Position numbers and translations under genes: made by a program. A stretch of DNA of 64,000 bases from Sphingomonas faeni (GTDB lineage: Bacteria; Pseudomonadota; Alphaproteobacteria; Sphingomonadales; Sphingomonadaceae): contig NZ_JAUSZF010000001.1 in the NCBI RefSeq assembly GCF_030817315.1, positions 1,410,501 through 1,474,500 of the forward strand. Direction: 5' to 3'. Position 1 is the stretch's first letter. The number at the start of each line of letters is the position of its first letter. This document shows, in pieces, positions 28,732-36,475 of the stretch. Under the pieces are notes generated by a model. It did not search any database and was not told where the DNA came from. It saw only the letters and a program-made list of their open reading frames with translations.

Positions 28732-28934
28732 TGAAGACGCTCCGGCCGATCCTGATGGTCGTCGGCGTGCTCTGCGCGCTGATGGGTCTGCTCTGGATCG
28801 GCCAGGGGCTCGGATACGTCCATTGGCCGCAGTCAAGCTTCATGCTCGACCAGCGGCCTTGGGCGGATCGCGGCGCATTCCTCGCCGCATTCGGCCTCGC
28901 GCTAATTTTAGTGGCGCGCCGGATCCGCCGGTAA
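28731..28934 (+). CDS. small two-helix membrane protein, hypothetical
   Basis: The 67-residue protein has two hydrophobic segments (about 7-28, ILMVVGVLCALMGLLWIGQG, and 48-63, GAFLAAFGLALILVAR) separated by a short loop containing VHWPQSSFMLDQRPW, and ends with RRIRR. The start overlaps the gltA stop (TGATG), indicating coupling. Its 3' end overlaps the convergent kinase-like gene by 27 bases. The function is unknown, but this neighbour of gltA with the same loop motif is common in alphaproteobacteria as far as I recall. Confidence 0.75.
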   Translation: MKTLRPILMVVGVLCALMGLLWIGQGLGYVHWPQSSFMLDQRPWADRGAFLAAFGLALILVARRIRR

Positions 28935-30290
28935 CGTCAGCACGAACCGCGCACCTTCTCCGGGTGCGCTCTCGACCGTGAGATCCCCCTGCATCGCCCG
29001 CGCCAGCCGCCGCGCGATGTACAGGCCAAGTCCGTTGCCGCCGGCCTCCGACGGATCGACCCGCTCGAACTTCTCGAAAATTCGCACCTGATCCTCGGGA
29101 GCGACGCCCTTGCCCTTGTCCGCGACCACGACGACGGCGTGGCTTTGCGTACGCGTCACGGTGACGATCACCTGTGCGCCGCGCGGCGAGTAGCGCACAG
29201 CATTGCCGACCAGGTTGACCAGAATTTGCAGAACACGGCGGAAATCGCCGAGCGCTGGAGCGCAGAGGTCCAGCGCCGGACGCGTGATCGTAACGTCCGC
29301 GTTCGCCGCGCGCACCGACAACAGTCCCGCCGCACGGCGCGCGACATCGGCAAGGTCGATCGGTTCAGGCACGAGCATGAAATCGGGCCGCTCGACAGCC
29401 TGTAGATCGACGAGATCGTCGACCAGTTCAAGCAAATGCCGGCCCGCGCTGGCGATATCAGCGGCGTAGTCCGCGTAGTCGCCCTGGACCGGACCGTCCG
29501 CCTGCGCATTGATACTGTCGGCGTTCGCCACGATACGCGCGAGCGGCACACGCAATGCCTTGTCGAGACCACGCGTAAAGGTCGGCGACAGCGCTTCGGT
29601 AGAAACCGCTGTGTGCGGCGCGTCTTCGACCACCATCCGCGCGGCACCGACAAACCCGGCAAAGTCGCCCGCGGCATCATGTCGAACATTGGCAATGAGG
29701 GTCACCGCCCGCCCCGAGCTACGCAGGCGCGCAGGTTGCGCCGTCATCGGACGTCGCCGGGCCAGCGAGTCGAGAATCGGTAAGGCCCCATCAACGCCGG
29801 TATCCAGCGAGAACATCGCCGTTAGCGGCTGACCGAGCAACGCGAACGCGTCGAACCCATGCCTCGGCCCCGCGTCGAGCGTGACGAAGGTCAGTCGCAA
29901 CGCCGAGTCCGTCTCCCACCGCCAATCCGTATCGCTGCCGTGAAAATCGTCCTGCGTGCCAGGCGAAGGTTGCTCCGGCCGCCATGCTGCGATCTCACGC
30001 CAGCCGCTGACGGTCAGCCGTACATTCTCACCGTCAGGCTGAGCCCGAACCCAGAGGTCGACATCGGTCTCGTCGTCCGCAACGATGACCCCGCGCGACA
30101 CGACGATCCCCAGCCGTTGCGCCAGCCGCGCTATCGTCGCTAGCTGAGGCACCGCCAGCGGCGCATCGCGCATCCCACCCGCACGCTGGTTAAGCGCCAC
30201 CAACGCGGGATCCGCGAATGACAGCGAACCGTCCGGCGCGACGATGGCGTGCGCGATCGGACTTTCGATGGAAGGGCCGAACCCGCTCAT
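28908..30290 (-). CDS. histidine-kinase-like sensor protein lacking the phospho-acceptor histidine
   Basis: The 460-residue protein has a PAS-like N-terminal half (about 10-220), no membrane segment, and a C-terminal HATPase domain with an N-box (ILVNLVGNAVRYSP, Asn363), G1 (ADKGKGV), an F-box (IFEKFER) and G2 (GNGLGLYIARRLA). The dimerisation helix aligns as DKALRVPL where histidine kinases have SHELRTPL, putting Lys244 at the phospho-acceptor position and Ala where Glu is usual. The ATP-binding site appears intact. It could act as an ATP-responsive scaffold or regulate another kinase. It is the second gene of a DUF2336 pair (ATGA overlap). Confidence 0.8.
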   Translation of the reverse strand: MSGFGPSIESPIAHAIVAPDGSLSFADPALVALNQRAGGMRDAPLAVPQLATIARLAQRLGIVVSRGVIVADDETDVDLWVRAQPDGENVRLTVSGWREIAAWRPEQPSPGTQDDFHGSDTDWRWETDSALRLTFVTLDAGPRHGFDAFALLGQPLTAMFSLDTGVDGALPILDSLARRRPMTAQPARLRSSGRAVTLIANVRHDAAGDFAGFVGAARMVVEDAPHTAVSTEALSPTFTRGLDKALRVPLARIVANADSINAQADGPVQGDYADYAADIASAGRHLLELVDDLVDLQAVERPDFMLVPEPIDLADVARRAAGLLSVRAANADVTITRPALDLCAPALGDFRRVLQILVNLVGNAVRYSPRGAQVIVTVTRTQSHAVVVVADKGKGVAPEDQVRIFEKFERVDPSEAGGNGLGLYIARRLARAMQGDLTVESAPGEGARFVLTLPADPARH

Positions 30291-31384
30291 CGCCGATCCG
30301 TACGCGCCAGCGCGCGCAACGCCATCCGAAAATCGCGGCTCAGCGCCAACGGCACGAGCGTCGCGCGCGCATCCTCTACTCCCACCGACACAATCGCGTC
30401 GAGCGCATCGGCGAACGCCTCGATATCCCGCCGCGGATCAGCCTCAGACAGCGCAAATCCGATCCGTGCGATGGTCGGCCGATCGAGATCCATCGCCCGC
30501 AACGCAAGCCAAAGCCGGTCGCCCTCGGGATCCAGCGTGATGGCGCGCGCTTGATCGAACGCTATGCCGACCGCATGTGCCAACACGGCTACGAACAACG
30601 ACAGACGCCGGTCGCCGATCGATTCGACCACCACCGCGGGAAGCTCGTTCGGTCGTGCATCCAGCGCCGCAGCAAGCCGCATCGCGACTGCATCGGGCCG
30701 CTCGCCTTCGTCATGCGCCGCCAGACTGCGCTGCGCAGCATCCGTGATCGCTCGGTCACTCTCATGTGTCACGGACTGCAAGCCGTCGCGCACAGCCGCA
30801 GCCACCCACCAGACTAATCGGTGATGCAGTTCGGCCGGCAACTCGCTGCCTCCCACGGACCCCTGCTCGTTCGACACGCGCCTTCGACTCTCCGCAGCCA
30901 GCAACGCCGACGCCCCAGATGCCACCACACTGTCAGGCACCCCCGCCAACCTCACCAGCAAACTCGCTTCGTCGGGCTCGGCGACCTCGACTGGGAGGGA
31001 AGCGGCGATCAGGTCGTGCCGCACCCGCGCGATCAGTTCGTCCATCAGTTCTTCGTCGCGGAGCAGTCCGGCACGCGTAAGCCGATCGAGAACGCTCTCC
31101 GCCCCGGCCCTCAGCATCGCCTCGCCAGCCTGTGTCGCACCACCCGCCGCCAGCAGACGCGCGGCATGTCGGCGGATGTCCCATTCGATCGCGCCGACGA
31201 TCGCTTCGAGCACTTGCGCGAGCAGCAACCGCGTACGGTCGTCGAGCCTTGCATTCGCATCGAGAGAAAAATCCGCGATCGTCGCCGTCAGTCGGGTTTC
31301 CGCGCGCAGGCGTGCATCCTCCGCTCGCGCAACGGGATCATAGGGTGACATCACGTCACGCACTGGGTCTGGACCGACCGACAT
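30287..31384 (-). CDS. DUF2336 domain-containing protein
   Basis: The protein has about 365 residues, is soluble and almost entirely helical. It contains HEAT-like repeats of the DUF2336 type (DDRTRLLLAQVLEAIVGAIE, AAVRDGLQSVTHESDRAITD, LPAVVVESIGDRRLSLFVAV). DUF2336 proteins are largely confined to alphaproteobacteria and often lie near signalling genes; the biochemical role is unknown to me. The stop overlaps the start of the His-less kinase by four bases, so a functional partnership is likely. ATG 31384 is used; GTG 31402 is an alternative. Confidence 0.78.
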   Translation of the reverse strand: MSVGPDPVRDVMSPYDPVARAEDARLRAETRLTATIADFSLDANARLDDRTRLLLAQVLEAIVGAIEWDIRRHAARLLAAGGATQAGEAMLRAGAESVLDRLTRAGLLRDEELMDELIARVRHDLIAASLPVEVAEPDEASLLVRLAGVPDSVVASGASALLAAESRRRVSNEQGSVGGSELPAELHHRLVWWVAAAVRDGLQSVTHESDRAITDAAQRSLAAHDEGERPDAVAMRLAAALDARPNELPAVVVESIGDRRLSLFVAVLAHAVGIAFDQARAITLDPEGDRLWLALRAMDLDRPTIARIGFALSEADPRRDIEAFADALDAIVSVGVEDARATLVPLALSRDFRMALRALARTDRR

Positions 31385-31419
31385 GATCCTGTGCTTAGCC
31401 ACCGGACGTTAAGGTCCGC

Positions 31420-32601
31420 CTAAGGCGTGCGGCGAAGTCGTTCGATCACGACCGCCAGGGTCGCGGTCGCGTACACCGCAGTCACGCCGAGCCCAAAGAC
31501 CGGGAACCCCAAGATCGCAAACAGCGCGACGATCAACAGATAGGCTGTTGGGCTTCCCCACCAAAGCTGCCGTTCGCGTTCGAGGATGGCACGTTCGGCC
31601 AGCGTGCCGATCGCGACGAGCGCGGTACCGATCGCCAATGCGGTGTTGTTCCCTGCATAGCCGCTAACGAAAAAGGCAAAGACCAGGATCGATGCCGCCG
31701 CCACGCCGCCGATGCCCAGGGTCTGCCAACGGGCCATCGACGCATCGTCGCGAAGTCCGCTGAGCACCGAACCCAGTGCTAAGGCTATGCAGCCGACCAG
31801 CGACAACATCAGGCCGATCGACGGAAGCCCGACGCCGATCGTGACCAATCCGGCGACGCCCAGCGCGGCACCGGCCGCCCCGACCGTCGTGCCGCCCGCA
31901 CCACGGTCGACCAACAGCGGCAACGCCAGTCGTGCGATCGGCGCCAGCACAAACCGGTCGAACCAACCTCGCCGTCCCGACACGATCGTCATCAGCACGG
32001 CGCGCCCGCGTTCCTCCAGCGTCCGCGCCTGCCGCTCTATCCCGTGCCCGCCGCGCACCGCATCGGTCGGCAACAACACGTGTGCCGCGCGCGACTGCAC
32101 CGCGAACCGCAGCAGGGACGACTGGAGATCATAATCCTGCGGCAGGCCTGCGACTTCCGCGATCCGGCTCGAACTCAGCCGTGCGACACCGGCCCATGCC
32201 ATCTGTCCGCCGACACGTTCGAACCCCGGCCCCGCATCGCTTTCGGGTACGACGAGCAGGCAATCGCCGTCTTCGACTGCCATCGCCTTCACGATCGCGT
32301 CGGTAGTGACGAGCCCATCGCCGAGCATCAGGACCGGCGCCAGCGGGTGGAGTTTCTCGCCTGCTTCCATCGCAGACCGTACCGTATCTACGCTGACGCC
32401 GCGGCGCCCGATGCGGTTGATCGCACCGAGCAATTCCGGCGTCATCCGGGCGACGACGATGATGATCTGCGAAACACCGGCGGCGATCAGCAACCGCGCC
32501 TGGTATTCGATCAACGTCACCCCGCTAAAGGGCAAGGTCGCAGCAAGACGATCGGGGCGATCGTCGGCGTCATGAATCGCGAATAATAGGCCGGCAAGCA
32601 T
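31420..32601 (-). CDS. membrane protein with degenerate nucleotidyltransferase-like and CDP-alcohol transferase-like regions
   Basis: The 393-residue protein has an N-terminal alpha/beta domain (1-205) resembling GT-A nucleotidyltransferases (LIEYQARLLIAAGVSQIIIVV), but the expected Gly-rich nucleotide loop is replaced by FAIHDADDRPDRLA. The C-terminal half has five to seven membrane helices. The segment from GRRGWFDRFVLAPIARL to SVLSGLRDDASMARW recalls CDP-alcohol phosphatidyltransferases, yet the catalytic Asp-Gly/Ala-Arg pattern is not conserved. The layout resembles inositol-phosphate cytidylyltransferase fusions that have lost catalysis. It lies 35 bases upstream of the DUF2336 gene on the same strand. 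Confidence 0.6.
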   Translation of the reverse strand: MLAGLLFAIHDADDRPDRLAATLPFSGVTLIEYQARLLIAAGVSQIIIVVARMTPELLGAINRIGRRGVSVDTVRSAMEAGEKLHPLAPVLMLGDGLVTTDAIVKAMAVEDGDCLLVVPESDAGPGFERVGGQMAWAGVARLSSSRIAEVAGLPQDYDLQSSLLRFAVQSRAAHVLLPTDAVRGGHGIERQARTLEERGRAVLMTIVSGRRGWFDRFVLAPIARLALPLLVDRGAGGTTVGAAGAALGVAGLVTIGVGLPSIGLMLSLVGCIALALGSVLSGLRDDASMARWQTLGIGGVAAASILVFAFFVSGYAGNNTALAIGTALVAIGTLAERAILERERQLWWGSPTAYLLIVALFAILGFPVFGLGVTAVYATATLAVVIERLRRTP

Positions 32602-32877
32602 CGCAGGCTGTTAGGCGGTACGCGCCGTCCTGCAAAGCCCGCGTTCGGCCGAACCGCCCTACGCGAAGGCTCGGTTCGGCGTTACAGAGGCAAAACCAGC
32701 TGCCAAAGGCTGAAGGTCCTCTCGCGTTCCTCAATCAACGATCCCTACGCTATAGTCATCAAATCGCACGCTGTGCCGCCCTCCTTACCGGACGGATGAA
32801 CGTACAAGGATCGCATCATCCGTTTTGTCCGGCTGCAATCCATGATACTTCGACAGTTCATGAACGGGGGTTCGTCA
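32602..32877. promoter_or_regulatory. 276-base divergent spacer with inverted repeat
   Basis: This spacer separates the divergent degenerate-transferase and coiled-coil genes. A perfect 12-base palindrome GTTCGGCCGAAC lies at 32643-32654, and a further GGTTCGGC at 32673-32680 completes a hairpin with GCCGAACC (32648-32655). The half-site GTTCGGC therefore occurs three times and could be a regulator operator. No gene is evident. Confidence 0.35.
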
Positions 32878-35163
32878 ATGATCGGGTTTCGCGCGTCGGC
32901 AGCCAATGCCCATCCCATTCGCGCGGATATCGTGATGGATCCGGTGATAGAAGACATGTCCGACACCGTCTCAGACCGCAGTTTCGACGAGGCGTATGAG
33001 GAGCCTGCTCCTGAACGCGGACGTCTCTACGCCGGTATCGCAGTGGCGATCATAGTCGTTTGGCTCGGCACCATGCTCTGGCTCGCGCGGGGATCGCTCG
33101 CGATGATCGAGCCAATTGCGCTGGCCCAGTTCATCGCGGCGCTTTGCATCGTGCCCGCGCTGGTCGGCATCGTCTGGCTGCTCGTGATGCGGACCAGTCG
33201 TAGCGAAGCGCACCGTTTCGGCATCACCGCAAAGGCGATGCGCGACGAGGCTGCCAGTTTGGAGCGCACAGTCGCCGCGCTGTCGAACACGATCGATGCC
33301 AACCGCCAGCAATTGGCCGAGCAACTGAATACGCTGATGACGATGGGCGGTAGCGCAACCGAGCAATTGGCGGCGATCGGCCGCGGCATGGTGTCCGAGA
33401 TCGACCAGGCTGCGGCACATGCGCGCAACCTCGCCACTTCGACCGCCGGTGCACAGACCAGCCTCGGCGTCCTGATCGCCACCCTTCCCCGTGCTCAGGC
33501 CGATATCGATGACGTCGCGAAACGCCTCGAGCGCACCGGCCTGTCCGCAAGCGAACATGCCGCCGCCCTCGACGCGCAGATCGTCGCGCTCGCCGAGCGC
33601 GGCCGCGATGCCGACGCGATGGCGAGCGGCGCGGCGCAACGCCTCGCCGCGCACATCGTCCGCATGGAAGCGACCAGCCAGACTGCAGGCTCGCATCTCG
33701 AATCAGTCACCAACGGTATGTCCGCCGCCGTCGACGCGCTGCTCAATCGCACTGCCGATGCGGTCGATCACTCGAGCCGGCGCATCGCTTCACAGGGTGA
33801 GGCGATGCTGGCGATGGTCGGCACGAACCAGGCCGCGCTCGACAGCGCCGCTCGCGACAGCGCCGAAGTGCTCGCTCGTCGCATCGCCACCGTCGAAGAT
33901 GCGATCGAACGCGTCGCGATCCGTCTCGACCTGCAACGCAGTGCCGGCGACCGGATCGTCGACGACCTCCACACCGGGCTTGGCGAGGTAGAAGCGCGGA
34001 TCGAACTGCTGCACCGCCACGGTACAGAGCGCACGCAGGACCTCGCCGCATCGATCGGGCAGCTCGGCGGATCTGCCGACGCGATGACCGAAGCGCTGCG
34101 AGCTGGCGACGACATGGCGCACCGGACGATCACGACAACCGAAACGCTGCTGGTGGCGCTCGACGCGGCCGCCCGCGAGATCGACGAGACGATGCCCCAT
34201 GCGCTCAGCCGCCTCGATGCGCAGGTCCTGGCCAGTAAGAACATCGTCGTCTCGGCACGCCCCGAACTGCTGGCGCTAGTCACCGCTGCGGAGAGCACGC
34301 ACAACGCGATCGAGGCAATTGCAGGCGTCGTCGGCGAACAACGGCATGTGCTCGACACGCTCTCTACCGACCTGCTGAACACGCTTAACACCGGTCGCGA
34401 GAAGGCCGATGCGCTGGGCCAGATGGTCGACGAAGCGATCGGCCGCACGCAGCATTTCGCCGAAGACGCCGCCCCGCAGTTGATCGAAGCGCTCCACCGC
34501 GTCCGCGAAACCGCCGCGGTTGCAGCCGACAAGGCCCGCGAGACGCTATCGAAGGTCATCCCGGAGGCCGCTGCCGCGCTTGAAGCCGCCAGTGCCAACG
34601 CCATGCGCCGCGCCACCAACGATACCGTCGAACGCCAGGTCAAGGCGCTTACCGACGCGACCGGAGCCGCTGTCGACGCTGCCACCGGCGCGACCGAACG
34701 CCTTGCGCGTGAAGTACAGGCGATCGTCGACCAGACCGCGATCGTCGAAACGCGGATCCAGGAGGCTCGCACCGAACGCGAGGATGCCGACCAGGACACC
34801 TTCGCCCGCCGCGTCTCGCTCCTGATCGAGTCGCTCAACTCCGCCTCGATCGACATCACCAAAGCGATCGCGCCGGAAATCTCTGACAGCGCGTGGGGGG
34901 CGTATCTCAAGGGCGACCGCGGGGTCTTCACGCGTCGCGCGGTGCGCATTCTCGATGCGAGCGAAGTGCGCGAGATCGCCGGTCTCTACGACGACGACGA
35001 AGCGTTCCGCGAGATGGTCAACCGTTACATCCACGACTTCGAGGCGATGCTCCGCGCGATCCTGACGCAGCGGGACGGGTCGCCGCTTGGGGTGACGTTG
35101 CTGTCGTCGGACATGGGCAAGCTGTACGTGGCACTGGCACAGGCGATCGAGCGGTTGCGCTGA
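32878..35163 (+). CDS. large membrane-anchored coiled-coil protein, function unknown
   Basis: The product has 761 residues from ATG 32878, which follows a GGGGG ribosome binding site. ATG 32842 would add 12 residues. A cytoplasmic N-terminus rich in Glu/Asp precedes two membrane helices (about 50-71 and 80-104). A very long Ala/Glu/Arg/Thr-rich coiled coil follows (about 115-640), made of many ALDAQIVALAERG-like heptads. A compact C-terminal domain (about 645-761, ITKAIAPEISDSAWGAYLKG, RRAVRILDASEVREIAGLYD) closes it. The layout recalls alphaproteobacterial cell-pole or cell-cycle scaffold proteins such as TipN, but I cannot claim homology. Confidence 0.7.
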   Translation: MIGFRASAANAHPIRADIVMDPVIEDMSDTVSDRSFDEAYEEPAPERGRLYAGIAVAIIVVWLGTMLWLARGSLAMIEPIALAQFIAALCIVPALVGIVWLLVMRTSRSEAHRFGITAKAMRDEAASLERTVAALSNTIDANRQQLAEQLNTLMTMGGSATEQLAAIGRGMVSEIDQAAAHARNLATSTAGAQTSLGVLIATLPRAQADIDDVAKRLERTGLSASEHAAALDAQIVALAERGRDADAMASGAAQRLAAHIVRMEATSQTAGSHLESVTNGMSAAVDALLNRTADAVDHSSRRIASQGEAMLAMVGTNQAALDSAARDSAEVLARRIATVEDAIERVAIRLDLQRSAGDRIVDDLHTGLGEVEARIELLHRHGTERTQDLAASIGQLGGSADAMTEALRAGDDMAHRTITTTETLLVALDAAAREIDETMPHALSRLDAQVLASKNIVVSARPELLALVTAAESTHNAIEAIAGVVGEQRHVLDTLSTDLLNTLNTGREKADALGQMVDEAIGRTQHFAEDAAPQLIEALHRVRETAAVAADKARETLSKVIPEAAAALEAASANAMRRATNDTVERQVKALTDATGAAVDAATGATERLAREVQAIVDQTAIVETRIQEARTEREDADQDTFARRVSLLIESLNSASIDITKAIAPEISDSAWGAYLKGDRGVFTRRAVRILDASEVREIAGLYDDDEAFREMVNRYIHDFEAMLRAILTQRDGSPLGVTLLSSDMGKLYVALAQAIERLR

Positions 35164-35259
35164 GTCGCACAGGGGTATTCGAAATGATCCAGCGGCACCG
35201 CTGACGCGGCCCTCGCCAGCGGAGCAATCCGCCGACCGGACTCAAGATTCGAGGCTTGC

Positions 35260-36038
35260 ATGCCAAGGCTGAATACAAAGACGTGCGTCGTTACCGGCGC
35301 AGCGCATGGCATCGGCCGCGCGATCGCCGAGCGCTTCCATGACGAGGGCGCCATCGTCATCCTCACCGATATCGACGAAACCATTGGCGCCGAGACTGCG
35401 GCGGCGATCGGCTGCCGGTTCGAAAAGCTGGACGTCCGCGAAGAGGCGGACTGGCAACGACTGGCGGAGATCGTTCCGGTTGCCGACGTCGTCGTCAACA
35501 ATGCTGGCATTACCGGTTTCGAGGGCGGCATGGTCGCGCACGATCCCGAGCATGCGAGCTTGGCCGACTGGCGCGAGGTCCATGCGGTCAATCTCGACGG
35601 CACGTTCCTCGGCTGCCGCTATGCTATCGGCGCGATGAAGGCGGCGGGGACCGGCTCGATCATCAACATCTCGTCACGGTCGGGGCTGGTCGGCATCCCC
35701 CTTGCTGCGGCCTATGCGTCGTCGAAGGCGGCGATCCGCAATCACAGCAAGACGGTGGCGCTGTATTGCGCGCAGCAGGGGTGGAAGATCCGCTGCAACT
35801 CGGTGCATCCGGCGGCGATCCTGACGCCGATCTGCGAGCCGATGCTGGGGATGGTCCGGACCGGGAGACGCGGATGGCGGCGCTGGTGGCGGATACGCCG
35901 TTAAAGCGGTTCGGGATGCCCGACGAGGTCGCCGCGGTCGCTGTGATGCTCGCGTCGGACGAGGCCACGTATATCACGGGGACGGAGATCAATATGGATG
36001 GCGGCCTGCTGGCCGGGTCAGCGGCGTCGCCGGGGTGA
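35260..36038 (+). pseudogene. SDR family oxidoreductase, interrupted by a -1 frameshift
   Basis: This is an NAD(P)-dependent short-chain dehydrogenase of about 259 residues once repaired. The N-terminal part has [12 protein letters not shown] (cofactor binding), [17 protein letters not shown] (catalytic Ser) and YASSK (Tyr/Lys). At the G run 35847-35850 one base appears to be missing: the family sequence resumes one frame over as [20 protein letters not shown], then [19 protein letters not shown] and the normal end NMDGGLL. As written, the first frame stops at 35904. All catalytic residues lie before the lesion. The substrate is unknown. A homopolymer base-call error is possible. Confidence 0.82.
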
Positions 36039-36046
36039 TGGCAACC

Positions 36047-36180
36047 TCACGATCCTGCCCCGCCAGGGGGAGGTGGCTGGCACTTGCCAGACGGAGGGGG
36101 AGGTAAAGGAAACTTCTGTTCCGTGTCCTCCCCCTCCGTCACCTTCGGTGCCACCCCCCCTCGCGGGGGAGAATCGTGAC
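36047..36180. repeat. inverted repeat pair between convergent genes
   Basis: ACGATCCTGCCCCGCCAGGG followed by GGAGGTGGC at 36048-36078 is repeated in inverted orientation (GCCACCCCCCCTCGCGGGGG, then AGAATCGTGA) at 36149-36179. A nested inverted pair ACGGAGGGGGAGG / CCTCCCCCTCCGT lies inside. The whole can fold into one long cruciform-like structure between the SDR and DUF1467 genes. Confidence 0.75.
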
Positions 36181-36189
36181 GCCGCGCCC

Positions 36190-36471
36190 CTAGCGCGTGA
36201 TCATGTTGCCGCGGTCGAACAGGTCGACGCTTTGCGGCGAGATCCAGCCGTAGTGATAGTTCAGCTGGAACAGCACGAACAACACCGTCGCCACCACCGT
36301 TACCCGCCAAGCCGTCCGCCCTGAGCGAAACTCATGCGGCGCACTCTCAGCCTGGCCGGGGACGTGCTCGCCCCCGACTTCACGCGTCGTCTTCACGCCG
36401 AACGGCAGGACCAGGAACACCGAGAACGCCCAGAATAGGACGTAGATCGCGAGTGCCGAGGTCCAGCGCAT
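36190..36471 (-). CDS. DUF1467 family membrane protein
   Basis: The 93-residue protein has two membrane helices (about 5-25, SALAIYVLFWAFSVFLVLPF, and 57-73, VTVVATVLFVLFQLNYHYG) joined by a polar loop with the typical FGVKTTREVGGEHVPGQAESAP. DUF1467 is restricted to alphaproteobacteria and its function is unknown. It ends the long nuo-birA-coaX-rnj gene string, starting four bases after the RNase J stop. Confidence 0.85.
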   Translation of the reverse strand: MRWTSALAIYVLFWAFSVFLVLPFGVKTTREVGGEHVPGQAESAPHEFRSGRTAWRVTVVATVLFVLFQLNYHYGWISPQSVDLFDRGNMITR

Positions 36472-36475
36472 CGGT

